Assembly (NCBI RefSeq): GCF_013334205.1
Contig: NZ_CP054424.1
Coordinates: 764,001-828,000 of the forward strand
DNA: 64,000 bases
Reading direction: 5' to 3'
Source: Rhodoferax sp. BAB1
GTDB lineage: Bacteria > Pseudomonadota > Gammaproteobacteria > Burkholderiales > Burkholderiaceae_C
Each line of letters begins with the position of its first letter. Positions within the stretch are counted from its first letter, which is position 1. The notes below the pieces were generated by a model. That model ran no database searches and was not told the DNA's origin. It saw only the letters and a list, made by a program, of their open reading frames with translations. Below, piece by piece: positions 1 to 7,192 of this stretch. Position numbers and translations under genes: made by a program.

Positions 1-189
1 GCTGAACATCTCGGAGAGAAAGGTCTCGGAGGCCGCGTCACCATGCAGCACGCAGTTCTCGCCGCCCTCTTCGTAATTGAGTACGAACTGCACGGCGATG
101 CGCGCACCGCCCGGCCAGCGGGCATGCGGGGGCGTGCGGCCGTAGCCGCCGAGGTCGCGCGGGTAGGGGGCGGTGCTGTCGTAGGTCAT
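1..189 (-). CDS. puuE: Allantoinase / PuuE-type polysaccharide deacetylase, N-terminal part
   Basis: Only the first 63 codons are inside the window; the gene runs off the left edge. The N-terminus reads YPRDLGGYGRTPPHARWPGG and is followed by VQFVLNYEEGGEN, which I recognise as the opening of PuuE, the metal-independent allantoinase of the polysaccharide deacetylase (NodB-like) fold. PuuE hydrolyses allantoin to allantoate in the cytoplasm. The ATG overlaps the TGA of the upstream GntR gene by four bases, so the two are probably co-transcribed and translationally coupled. The neighbouring PuuD and hydroxyisourate hydrolase genes supply the earlier steps from urate. The catalytic residues are outside the window, so the family call rests on the N-terminus and the context. 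Confidence 0.88.
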   Translation of the reverse strand, partial: MTYDSTAPYPRDLGGYGRTPPHARWPGGARIAVQFVLNYEEGGENCVLHGDAASETFLSEMFS

Positions 190-851
190 GCCAGGGCCAC
201 GGCGATGTCGCTGGTCGGGGGTTTGCGGTCGAAGGTCAGGTTGGCCATGACATTGCTCAGGTGCTCGTCCATCAGCCGCACGGCCAGGTCTTCGTCCCTG
301 GCGGCCACGGCCTTGACGAGTTCCACGTGTTCTTCGTTCGAATGCTCGGCAGCGCTCTTGGACTGGTAGACCAGGGTGATCAGCGCGCAGCGCGAGGTCA
401 GTTCCTCCAGCAGCTCGGCCAGGACCTGGTTGCCCGTGAGTTCGGCCATGCGCACGTGGAAGTCGCCGAGCAGCTCGTTGCGACCCGGCACGTCGTTGTT
501 GGCCACGGCTTTTTTCTCCTCGGCGACATGGGCGCGCAGGGCCTTGATCTTGGCCGGCGTGGCCTGGCGCACGAAGGTGCGCACCATTTCCAGCTCCAGC
601 ATGCGGCGGACCTCGAAAACCTGGCGGGCCTCGTCTACCGAGGGCGTGGCGACAAAGGCGCCGCGCGCGGGTTCAAGGCGGATGAGCCGGTTCCTGGCCA
701 GCTGGAACAGGGCCTGGCGCACCAGGGTGCGTGAGACGCCAAAGTGGTCGGCCAGCTTCTGCTCGGCCAGCTTGGTGCCGGGATGGAGCCGGTGTTCGAC
801 GATGGCGCGCGTGAGCGATTCGACGATCTGACGGGTGCTGGACGATTCCAT
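186..851 (-). CDS. GntR/FCD-family transcriptional regulator of purine catabolism (putative)
   Basis: This predicts 221 residues starting MESSSTRQIVESLTRAI. The N-terminal 70 residues are a winged helix-turn-helix of the GntR type (TKLAEQKLADHFGVSRTLVR, then RLIRLEPARGAFVA). The rest is an alpha-helical FCD ligand domain (VRRMLELEMVR, and histidines in FHVRMAEL and EEHVELV that usually bind metal). The start at 851 is preferred because the wing helix begins immediately after it and upstream in-frame codons read through the promoter region. It overlaps puuE by four bases and is divergent from the hydroxyisourate hydrolase gene. A TGTATACA palindrome lies 31 bases upstream, so autoregulation and control of the locus are likely. 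The ligand is unknown; a purine intermediate is inferred from context. Confidence 0.9.
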   Translation of the reverse strand: MESSSTRQIVESLTRAIVEHRLHPGTKLAEQKLADHFGVSRTLVRQALFQLARNRLIRLEPARGAFVATPSVDEARQVFEVRRMLELEMVRTFVRQATPAKIKALRAHVAEEKKAVANNDVPGRNELLGDFHVRMAELTGNQVLAELLEELTSRCALITLVYQSKSAAEHSNEEHVELVKAVAARDEDLAVRLMDEHLSNVMANLTFDRKPPTSDIAVALA

Positions 852-881
852 GCAATAAATAATAGCCGGATTTTCAAAAAC

Positions 882-889
882 TGTATACA
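882..889. promoter_or_regulatory. TGTATACA palindrome, candidate GntR operator (copy 1)
   Basis: A perfect 8-base palindrome sits in the divergent gap between the GntR gene and the hydroxyisourate hydrolase gene. The same octamer, preceded by CTG in both cases, occurs at 5863-5870 upstream of the linked ABC transporter operon. FCD-type GntR proteins usually bind short palindromes of this kind. Assigning it to this regulator is inference. Confidence 0.55.
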
Positions 890-984
890 CTTTTAGTGGA
901 CCGTGACGGTTGCCGTCATGGATCGACTTCGGAAATTCCGCGTGCAGGCATCCAGCGTGCGCATGACTTTGGAGAAGGCAGACC

Positions 985-1338
985 ATGGGACTCAGCACCC
1001 ACGTACTCGACACCATGCACGGCTGCCCTGCCGCCGGCATGCAGGTCGCGCTCTACACCACGCAAGACGGGCGCGTCGAACTGGTGCGGCGCTTCACGCT
1101 CGACGGCAACGGCCGCAACCCCGAGGGCCAGCTTTACGACAGTGCCAGTCTCAAGGCCGGCACCTACCGCCTGAGCTTCGATGTGAAGGGCTACTTCCGA
1201 TCGCGCGGTGTGGCGCTGCCCGAGCCGGCCTTCCTGGACCAGGTGTCCATCGACTTCGGCGTGGCCGACGCCATGCAGCATTACCACGTGCCCCTGCTGG
1301 TGAGCCCCTGGAGTTATTCGACCTACCGGGGGAGTTGA
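985..1338 (+). CDS. uraH: 5-hydroxyisourate hydrolase (transthyretin-like)
   Basis: This predicts 117 residues, the usual length of the family. It begins GLSTHVLDTMHGCPAAGM, the conserved N-terminal signature with its active-site histidine, has an internal RLSFDVKGYF, and ends in YRGS, the C-terminal signature that separates these hydrolases from true transthyretins. The enzyme hydrolyses 5-hydroxyisourate, the product of urate oxidation, to OHCU in the cytoplasm. A GGAGA ribosome binding site lies about ten bases before the ATG. The gene for the urate-oxidising enzyme PuuD starts only three bases after its stop, so the two consecutive steps share a transcript. The next enzyme, OHCU decarboxylase, is not in the window. 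Confidence 0.95.
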   Translation: MGLSTHVLDTMHGCPAAGMQVALYTTQDGRVELVRRFTLDGNGRNPEGQLYDSASLKAGTYRLSFDVKGYFRSRGVALPEPAFLDQVSIDFGVADAMQHYHVPLLVSPWSYSTYRGS

Positions 1339-1341
1339 ACG

Positions 1342-2538
1342 ATGGATGCATACCTGCTGGACTGGGCCAACCTCCTGCTGCGCTGGCTGCACGTGATCGT
1401 CGCCATCGCCTGGATCGGCTCCTCCTTCTATTTCGTCTTCCTCGACAGCAGCCTCACACCCCCCGAGGACGGCAAGCTGCGCAAGGATGGCGCCACCGGC
1501 GAACTCTGGGCCGTGCACGGCGGCGGCTTCTACCACCCGGTCAAGTACGCGGTGTCCCCGCCCGTGCTGCCGCCGCACCTGCACTGGTTCTACTGGGAGA
1601 GTTACAGCACCTGGCTCAGCGGCTTCGCCCTTTTCCTCATCTCCTACCTCTGGAGCCCCAGCGTCTACCTGATCGACCCGCGGGTGATGGACTGGGCGCC
1701 CTGGGCGGCGGTGACAACGGCGCTGGCTTTCCTCGTGGTGTTCTGGCTGCTGTATGACCTGGCCTGCCGCTTCCTGGGGCAGGGCGAGAGAGGCGACAGC
1801 AAGGTCGGTATCGCCGTGGCCCTGCTCGTGGTGCTGGCGTCCTGGCTGGCCTGCCAGCTGTTTGCCGGGCGTGCGGCCTTCCTGCTGGTCGGGGCCATGC
1901 TGGCCACCACCATGAGCGCCAACGTGGCCATGTGGATCATCCCGGGCCAGCGCAAGGTGGTGGCCGCGCTCAAGGCCGGCCTGCCGGTGGACCCCATCCA
2001 CGGCCAGCGCGGCAAGCAGCGCAGCGTGCACAACACCTATTTCACGCTGCCGGTGCTGTTTGCCATGCTCAGCAACCACTACAGCTTCACCTACGCGTCG
2101 GCGTACAACTGGGTGTTCCTGGTTCTCATCATGTTCGCGGGCGCGGCCATCCGCCAGTTCTTCGTGCTGCGCCATGGCTACAAGCTCGGGCGCAATGCGC
2201 ATCCCTGGCCTTATGCGGCGGCGGGTGTGGTGGTGTTGCTGGGGCTGATCGTCTGGTTGCGGCCGGCACCGGTGCCTGCTGCCGCTGCACCGCAGGCCGT
2301 GAGCCTGGCCCAGGTGCAGGCGGTGATGGCGCAGCGCTGTGTCATGTGCCATGGCGAGGCCTTGCAGTCCAAGGGCGTGCGGCTGGACAGCGCGGACGCC
2401 CTGAAGCAGCATGCGCCGCTGATTTACCAGCAGGCGGTCATGAGCCGTGTGATGCCGATGAACAATGCGACGGGGATGACGGAAGAAGAGCGTGCCCTGG
2501 TGGCGCAGTGGTTTCGCGCGGGTGCCCCCGTCGAGTGA
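1342..2538 (+). CDS. puuD: Membrane urate hydroxylase PuuD with cytochrome c tail
   Basis: This predicts 398 residues. The N-terminal part is a polytopic membrane domain with about eight hydrophobic helices; helix one carries WLHVIVAIAWIGSSFYF and conserved histidines. The C-terminal 90 residues form a small cytochrome c domain with one haem-binding motif CVMCH at residues 333-337 and a candidate distal methionine in VMPMNN. PuuD oxidises urate to 5-hydroxyisourate and passes electrons through its haem to the respiratory chain, so no hydrogen peroxide is made, unlike soluble uricase. It follows the hydrolase for its product after three bases. It converges with the deaminase gene, with only 15 bases between the two stops. 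Confidence 0.95.
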   Translation: MDAYLLDWANLLLRWLHVIVAIAWIGSSFYFVFLDSSLTPPEDGKLRKDGATGELWAVHGGGFYHPVKYAVSPPVLPPHLHWFYWESYSTWLSGFALFLISYLWSPSVYLIDPRVMDWAPWAAVTTALAFLVVFWLLYDLACRFLGQGERGDSKVGIAVALLVVLASWLACQLFAGRAAFLLVGAMLATTMSANVAMWIIPGQRKVVAALKAGLPVDPIHGQRGKQRSVHNTYFTLPVLFAMLSNHYSFTYASAYNWVFLVLIMFAGAAIRQFFVLRHGYKLGRNAHPWPYAAAGVVVLLGLIVWLRPAPVPAAAAPQAVSLAQVQAVMAQRCVMCHGEALQSKGVRLDSADALKQHAPLIYQQAVMSRVMPMNNATGMTEEERALVAQWFRAGAPVE

Positions 2539-2553
2539 GCGGTCTGCTCGGCC

Positions 2554-3030
2554 TCAGCGTTTCCAGAAATCGCGGTGCAGTGCCGCGATGTCTTCTTCGG
2601 CCTCGGCCACGGGGCCGATGACCTCCACCTGTTTCTGTCCGGCCGCAAACACCGAGCGGCAGGGCAGGTCCATGGTGGGGTTCTCCTCGTGGCTGCCCGT
2701 CAGTTCGAGCAGGCGGCGTTCGCTCAGGCCGTAGACCAGGCGCCCGATATTCGCCCAATACTGGGTAGCCGCGCACATGGCACAGGGCTCCACCGTGGTG
2801 ACCAGGGTGCAGCCCCAGAGGTAGTCGGGGGCGTAGTTCTGCGCGGCGGTACGCGCCAGCACCGCCTCCGCGTGGTTGACCGTGTCCACATTGCCCTGCT
2901 CGGCCAGCACGGTCTCGCCATCGGGCGCCACCAGGATGGCGCCGAAAGGATGGCGCCCCAGTTCATCACGGGCCCGGCGCGCCACGGCATTGGCACGCCG
3001 CAGGTGGCGCAGGACCTGTTCAGGCGTCAC
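2554..3030 (-). CDS. Zinc nucleobase/nucleoside deaminase (guanine deaminase-like)
   Basis: This predicts 158 residues from a GTG start whose codon overlaps the permease stop (GTGA), which decides the start. The CMP/dCMP-type deaminase zinc site is complete: HAE at residues 53-55, with Glu55 the proton shuttle, and PCAMC at 82-86 supplying two cysteine ligands. A long C-terminal helical tail follows (HEENPTMDLPCRSVF). Bacterial members of this branch act on guanine or related purines, or on cytosine derivatives. Linkage to urate and allantoin genes makes a purine base the likely substrate. It is the last gene of the transporter operon, which suggests that the imported base is deaminated on entry. 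The substrate itself cannot be read from the sequence. Confidence 0.88.
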   Translation of the reverse strand: MTPEQVLRHLRRANAVARRARDELGRHPFGAILVAPDGETVLAEQGNVDTVNHAEAVLARTAAQNYAPDYLWGCTLVTTVEPCAMCAATQYWANIGRLVYGLSERRLLELTGSHEENPTMDLPCRSVFAAGQKQVEVIGPVAEAEEDIAALHRDFWKR

Positions 3031-3797
3031 GTGTTTTGTGAACCGCGGTGGGCCCAGCCCGTGGTGTGTTTCTCGATGAAGCTGAAGAGTTCGTACATGG
3101 CCATGGCCATGGCGCCCACCACCAGCAGGCCGCTGAAGGCCAGGCCCATCTGCATGGCCGAACCGGCACTGATGAGCAGGTAGCCGATGCCTTCGTTGGC
3201 GGCGGTCATCTCGGACACCGTGGTGCCCACGAAGGCCAGGGTGATGGCCACCTTGAGCGAACCGAAGAAGTAGGGCATGGAGCGCGGCAGTCCCACCTTG
3301 ATCAGCACGTCCCAGCGTTTGGCGCCCAGCACACGCAGCACGTCCTCCAGCTCCGGCTCCAGCGTGGCCAGGCCGGTGGCGATGTTGACCGTGATGGGGA
3401 AGAAGCTGATCAGGAAGGCCGTGAGGATGGCCGGGCCGATGCCGATGCCGAACCACACCACCAGGATGGGCACGAAGGCTGCCTTGGGCAGGGCGTTGAA
3501 GGCCGTCATCAGCGGGTAGACCGCGGCGTAGGCCAGGCGCGAGCTGCCGATCAGGAAACCCAGCAGCACACCCACCACGATGGCGATGCCGAAGCCCGCC
3601 ATGGTGACCCAGAAGGTGCGCCAGGCATGGCCGGCGATGACGGCCTTGTACTCCAGCGTCTGTTCCCAGATGCGCAGCGGGCTGGGGAAGATGAACTCCG
3701 AGACGTTGAAGGCCGAGGTGATGATCTGCCAGAGGATGACGATGGCCACCAGCAAGAGCAGGGGGGACCAGCGTTCGAGTTCTTTGCGGTGTTTCAT
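3027..3797 (-). CDS. ABC transporter permease (nitrate/taurine/NMT1 class)
   Basis: This predicts 256 residues with about six membrane helices. The cytoplasmic coupling loop is of the binding-protein-dependent type (VLRVLGAKRWDVLIKVGLPRSMP), the EAA motif that docks on the ATPase. The start at MKHRKELERW is preferred; an in-frame ATG ten codons upstream at 3827 would overlap the ATPase gene by 20 bases. It is the third gene of the operon and its stop overlaps the deaminase GTG. It belongs to the SsuC/TauC/ThiX-like permease group, whose substrates include sulfonates, nitrate and pyrimidine precursors. Context suggests a purine-related substrate. Confidence 0.92.
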   Translation of the reverse strand: MKHRKELERWSPLLLLVAIVILWQIITSAFNVSEFIFPSPLRIWEQTLEYKAVIAGHAWRTFWVTMAGFGIAIVVGVLLGFLIGSSRLAYAAVYPLMTAFNALPKAAFVPILVVWFGIGIGPAILTAFLISFFPITVNIATGLATLEPELEDVLRVLGAKRWDVLIKVGLPRSMPYFFGSLKVAITLAFVGTTVSEMTAANEGIGYLLISAGSAMQMGLAFSGLLVVGAMAMAMYELFSFIEKHTTGWAHRGSQNT

Positions 3798-3807
3798 GGA
3801 CAGGGCC

Positions 3808-4644
3808 TCACTGGTTGATCGTGGCACCGGGCTTGCGCATGGCGCCGATGTGGCCGCGCAGCTCGTGCACGATGCTGGTGAACTCGGGGGTATAGGTGAT
3901 TTCCAGGTCGCGCGGGCGCGGCAGGTCGATCTCGCGCTGCACGACGAAGCGGCCCGGGCCCTTGCTCATGACGTAGACCGTGTCGGCCAGGAAGACCGAT
4001 TCGCGCAGGTCGTGCGTGACCAGGATGACGTTGAACTTCTGCGCTGCATGCAGGTCGCGCAGGGTGCACCAGAGTTCCTCGCGCGTGAAGGCGTCAAGCG
4101 CGCCGAAGGGCTCGTCCAGCAGCAGCATCTTGGGCTCGTGGATCAGGGCGCGGCAGATGCTGGCACGTTGCTGCATGCCGCCCGAGAGTTCCCAGGGAAA
4201 TTTTTTGGCGTAACCACCCAGGCCCACGGTCTCGAGCAGCTTGAGCGCGCGTTCCTCAAATTCTTTGCGGCGGTCCTTGAACTGCGAACGGTAGGGCTCG
4301 ACGATCTCCAGTGGCAGCAGCACGTTGTCCAGCGTGGTCCGCCAGGGCAGCAGCGAAGGCGCCTGGAAGGCCATGCCCGAGACCTTGAGTGGACCGGTCA
4401 CGGGCTGGCCGTCGACGCGGATGCGGCCCATGCTGGGCATCTTCAGGCCGGTGGTCAGTTTCATGAAGGTGGACTTGCCGCAGCCCGAGGGCCCGACGAT
4501 GGCGATGAACTCGCCCTGGCGCACGTTCAGGTTGATGGCCTCGACCGCGAAGACGTTCTGGGCCAGCAACTCGTCGTTGTAGGCCAGCCAGACGTCGTCG
4601 AACTGGACGAAGGGGGGGGAGGGGGTGTCGGTGCTCATGGTCAT
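3808..4644 (-). CDS. ABC transporter ATP-binding protein (nitrate/taurine/NMT1 class)
   Basis: This predicts 278 residues. Walker A is GPSGCGKST, the signature is LSGGMQQR, Walker B is MLLLDEPFGALD, and the switch histidine follows in LVTHDLRE. The C-terminal helical segment is typical of the SsuB/TauB group. It energises the permease encoded ten bases downstream. The start MTMSTDTPSPP has a second in-frame ATG two codons on, so the exact start is uncertain by six bases. The binding-protein gene lies 56 bases upstream in the same direction. No unusual residues were seen. Confidence 0.94.
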   Translation of the reverse strand: MTMSTDTPSPPFVQFDDVWLAYNDELLAQNVFAVEAINLNVRQGEFIAIVGPSGCGKSTFMKLTTGLKMPSMGRIRVDGQPVTGPLKVSGMAFQAPSLLPWRTTLDNVLLPLEIVEPYRSQFKDRRKEFEERALKLLETVGLGGYAKKFPWELSGGMQQRASICRALIHEPKMLLLDEPFGALDAFTREELWCTLRDLHAAQKFNVILVTHDLRESVFLADTVYVMSKGPGRFVVQREIDLPRPRDLEITYTPEFTSIVHELRGHIGAMRKPGATINQ

Positions 4645-4700
4645 TGCGGCAAAAAAATGGCCAGACGATGCTGGCCAGTTGATTCAGGCAAGCATGCCGC

Positions 4701-5735
4701 TCACTTCCTGGCCGGCGGCAGGATGTTCAGCTCGGCCGTGGTCGGCAGCATGGAGCCGTTCCAGATGGCGGCGGGATCGACGCGGGTCTTGGTGGCGAAG
4801 GCGTCGGACACCTGCGAAGCCATCAGGGACAGGCGGCCCGGGACGATCTGGCCGAAGCCTTCCTTGCGGGCGTCGGGGCTGGCGACCACCGCGTCGATGG
4901 CCATCTGCAGGCGACGGGTCTCCAGTTCCACGTTGATGATGCCGTCGCGTGCCTTGACGGTCTCGATGCCGGCGGCCGGGTTGGCCATCACTTCCTTGGC
5001 GCCCTTGGCGAAGGCCTTGAGGAAGGCCTTGATCAGCTCGGGGTTCTCCTTGATCAGCTTGGGGCTGGCGATGATGGCGTTGCCGTAGAGCTTCACGCCG
5101 AAATCGGCATAGGGCATGACGACCACATCCGCCGCCTTGACACCACGCGCTTCCAGGTTGAGCAGCGAGGTGAAGGAGAAACCCGTGATGGCGTCGATGT
5201 CACCGCGCACCAGCATGGTCTCGCGCAGCGGCGGGTCCATGGCGGTCCAGGCCACGTTCTTCACGCCATTGGCCTTCTCGAAGATGGGGAAGGCCTTGCG
5301 ACCGGCGTCGAAGACCGGCGCGCCGAGTTTCTTGCCGCTGAGGTCGGCCGGGGTCTTGATGCCCGACTTCTTGAGCGCCATCACCGCCGCCGGCGTGTTG
5401 TTGTAGACCATCATGACGGCCACCGGCTTGTTGGGGGCGTCCGGGTTGTTGGCGTGGAATTCCATCAGGGCGGCCATGTCGGCGAAGCCCATGTCATAGG
5501 TGCCCGAGGCCACGCGCGTGACGGTGCCACCCGATCCGTTGCCGCTGTCCACGGTCACGTCCAGGCCGGCTTCCTTGAAATGGCCCTTGGCGGCGGGCAG
5601 GGTGAAGAAGGCGGCCGGGCCTTCGAAGCGCCAGTCCAGCTGGAACTTGAGGGGCTTGGTCTGGGCCTGGGCGGAGGCGAAGGTGGCCGTCAGCGCGAGG
5701 GCGACGACGGTCTGGAGAAGGTGGCGCTTGGACAT
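4701..5735 (-). CDS. ABC transporter periplasmic binding protein, NMT1/THI5-like
   Basis: This predicts 344 residues. A signal peptide occupies the first 24 residues, ending SAQA. The mature protein has the NMT1/THI5-like fold: LKFQLDWRFEGPAAFFTLPA at the start, then GGTVTRVASGTYDMGFAD. The AAGGAG ribosome binding site six bases before the ATG decides the start over an upstream in-frame ATG at 5795. It is the first gene of the operon with ATPase, permease and deaminase. Family members bind hydroxymethylpyrimidine, sulfonates, nitrate or aromatic acids. Here the linked deaminase and urate genes suggest a purine base, which is inference. Upstream lie a sigma-54 promoter, an NtrC-like dyad and a TGTATACA site. 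Confidence 0.9.
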   Translation of the reverse strand: MSKRHLLQTVVALALTATFASAQAQTKPLKFQLDWRFEGPAAFFTLPAAKGHFKEAGLDVTVDSGNGSGGTVTRVASGTYDMGFADMAALMEFHANNPDAPNKPVAVMMVYNNTPAAVMALKKSGIKTPADLSGKKLGAPVFDAGRKAFPIFEKANGVKNVAWTAMDPPLRETMLVRGDIDAITGFSFTSLLNLEARGVKAADVVVMPYADFGVKLYGNAIIASPKLIKENPELIKAFLKAFAKGAKEVMANPAAGIETVKARDGIINVELETRRLQMAIDAVVASPDARKEGFGQIVPGRLSLMASQVSDAFATKTRVDPAAIWNGSMLPTTAELNILPPARK

Positions 5736-5809
5736 GGGGATCTCCTTGGGGTTAGCCTGCCTGCAGGCGGTGAGAAAAGCGATGGGTGCCATCACGGTAG
5801 ATGTGTACG

Positions 5810-5825
5810 AGCAAAAAGGGTGCCA
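5810..5825 (-). promoter_or_regulatory. Sigma-54 (RpoN) promoter of the transporter operon
   Basis: Read on the minus strand the element is TGGCACCCTTTTTGCT, that is TGGCAC-N5-TTGCT. The invariant GG and GC dinucleotides are exactly ten bases apart, as the -24/-12 consensus requires. Transcription would start near 5799, leaving a leader of about 64 bases before the ATG at 5735. The match is direct; function is inferred. Confidence 0.7.
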
Positions 5826-5862
5826 GTTCCAGCTTCTGCGGACCCGAGATTGAAAACACAGC

Positions 5863-5870
5863 TGTATACA
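5863..5870. promoter_or_regulatory. TGTATACA palindrome, candidate GntR operator (copy 2)
   Basis: This is identical to the palindrome at 882-889 and is also preceded by C. It lies about 40 bases upstream of the -24 element of the sigma-54 promoter, between that promoter and the NtrC-like dyad. It links the transporter operon to the GntR regulator encoded at 186-851. Confidence 0.55.
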
Positions 5871-5921
5871 GATTGTCTGGTCGTTTCGGGCCCCAGATAT
5901 TCAGATAAACCCTAAACGGTG

Positions 5922-5938
5922 CGCACCGGGGTGGTGCG
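5922..5938. promoter_or_regulatory. NtrC-like enhancer dyad
   Basis: The sequence is CGCAC-N7-GTGCG, an exact inverted repeat with the spacing of enterobacterial NtrC sites (TGCAC-N7-GTGCA). Its core GCACC-N5-GGTGC matches the inner consensus. It lies about 100 bases upstream of the sigma-54 element, a usual enhancer distance. GC-rich DNA makes chance dyads common, so confidence is moderate. Confidence 0.4.
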
Positions 5939-5972
5939 ACGCACGCTGCTTGTGCGGTTTGCGGCTAGGTGT

Positions 5973-6674
5973 TCAGTGCGGGCGCGAGGGCTGGTCGTAG
6001 GCACAGCGCAGGCCGATGTAGACCGCGTAGAAGCCGGCCGGTTTCCAGGCGGTCACCCCGGCGCGCATCTGGTCGGCGTCGTACCACCAGGAGCCGCCCA
6101 TGGTGCGACGGTCCTCGCCCTGCGCATCGGCCACCCATTCCCAGACATTGGCGCCCATGTCGTACAGGCCGTTGACACCGGCGCGGGTCTGGCCCGCCGC
6201 CGCGGCGCGCGGCCATGGATCGGGCCCGCTGGTATTGGCGCCGGCGGGGCTGTCGCCCGTGGGCCAGGCATAGCTGCGGCCGCGCACCCAGGGCACAGGC
6301 GGCGCGCGGCGCTGCTCGGTATACGCCGCGCTGATCCATTCGGATGCCGTGGGCAGGCGGCCGCCTGCCCAGCGGCAATAGGCGGCGGCTTCAGCGTGTG
6401 TCAGGTGCACGGCGGGCAGGGCATCACTCGTCGGGGGCGTGCCGTCGGGTTGGCGCCAGTTCCAGCCAGCGCGGCGTTGCCAGCCAGCCACGTATTCGAA
6501 ACCACCCCCTTCGCGCTCGGCCTGCGTCACCACGCCTGTCGCTGCGGCATGGCGCGCGAACTGCGTGATCGTGACTTCGGTCCGGTCGAGCGCCCACGTG
6601 CCGAAACTCACGCGCTCCTGGGCCGACGCTGCGGCGCCCCAGAGGCACAGCCAGGCCAGCCAGCGGCGCTTCAT
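5973..6674 (-). CDS. Formylglycine-generating-enzyme-like (SUMF1/DUF323) exported protein
   Basis: This predicts 233 residues with an N-terminal signal peptide (WLAWLCLWGAAASAQ). The FGE-sulfatase fold is recognisable in order: the WALDRTEVTITQFA opening, AVHLTHAEAAAYCRWAG, RLPTASEWISAA, GLYDMGANVWEWVAD, TMGGSWWYDADQM, and the ending YIGLRCAYD. The paired catalytic cysteines of true formylglycine generators are not evident; only the common LRCA cysteine remains near the end. It is therefore more likely a structural or ligand-binding family member than a sulfatase activator, and no sulfatase lies nearby. Its ATG overlaps the stop of the DUF393 gene by four bases, so the two are coupled. The true function is unknown. 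Confidence 0.82.
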   Translation of the reverse strand: MKRRWLAWLCLWGAAASAQERVSFGTWALDRTEVTITQFARHAAATGVVTQAEREGGGFEYVAGWQRRAGWNWRQPDGTPPTSDALPAVHLTHAEAAAYCRWAGGRLPTASEWISAAYTEQRRAPPVPWVRGRSYAWPTGDSPAGANTSGPDPWPRAAAAGQTRAGVNGLYDMGANVWEWVADAQGEDRRTMGGSWWYDADQMRAGVTAWKPAGFYAVYIGLRCAYDQPSRPH

Positions 6675-7069
6675 GAGGCGCGGGCGCGCCGGTCCAGCCA
6701 GCGCTGCAGGGCCCGCTGCAAGCGGGGGCGCAGCGGCAGGAAGAGCCGGTAGGCGGCCTCGGCCAGCCAGGACAGCGGCGGCACAGTGCACAGGCGGCCC
6801 AGCCAGCGCCAGCCCGGCAGTTCGCGCCAGAGCCGCGCGAAGCCCGCCGCGCCGTGGTGCAGCCGGCCCTGCGCATCGCGCACATGGAAGCGGCGCAGCG
6901 CGGCCTGGCAATCGAGGCCGGGGCCGAGCTCGGTCGTGCGGCTCACGTCGATCCAGACCAGCCTGTGTGCGGCGGGCGAGCGCCGGTAGAACGCGATCTC
7001 GCGTGAGCACAAGGGACAGCTGCCGTCGAAGTAGACGGTCAAGGCGGCGGGTGTCGTCGTCTCGGTCAT
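6671..7069 (-). CDS. DCC-family thiol-disulfide oxidoreductase-like protein (DUF393)
   Basis: This predicts 132 residues. It opens with LTVYFDGSCPLCSREIAFYR, the DCC signature with its CxxC pair at the end of the first strand. A second conserved patch is VWIDVSRTTELG. The C-terminal half is basic and amphipathic (RLFLPLRPRLQRALQRWLDR), consistent with membrane association. Family members are predicted thiol-disulfide oxidoreductases of unknown substrate. The start at 7069 is chosen because the conserved fold begins ten residues later; an in-frame ATG at 7132 is possible. It precedes the FGE-like gene with a four-base overlap. The gap to the next gene (7070-7192) shows nothing I can name. Confidence 0.85.
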   Translation of the reverse strand: MTETTTPAALTVYFDGSCPLCSREIAFYRRSPAAHRLVWIDVSRTTELGPGLDCQAALRRFHVRDAQGRLHHGAAGFARLWRELPGWRWLGRLCTVPPLSWLAEAAYRLFLPLRPRLQRALQRWLDRRARAS

Positions 7070-7192
7070 GGCGACATCATGCCGCGCCTGTGGAGCGCTG
7101 ATGGCGCCAACGGGGATGCCCCCAGCCGCCACAGGCCTGTTGCGCTGCGCCTCAGGGCCGGGCGGCAGCGGTCCGGCGCGACGGCGGGGCCT

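Noticed and set aside
896..916. Possible second sigma-54 promoter (TGGACC ... TTGCC) before the hydroxyisourate hydrolase gene
   Set aside because: The GG and GC are 12 bases apart instead of ten, and the -24 half is a poor match.
5751..5766. GCCTGCCTGCAGGC, similar to part of the hairpin in livG
   Set aside because: The likeness covers only a short GC-rich stretch and the flanks differ, so it is not convincing as a second copy of the repeat.
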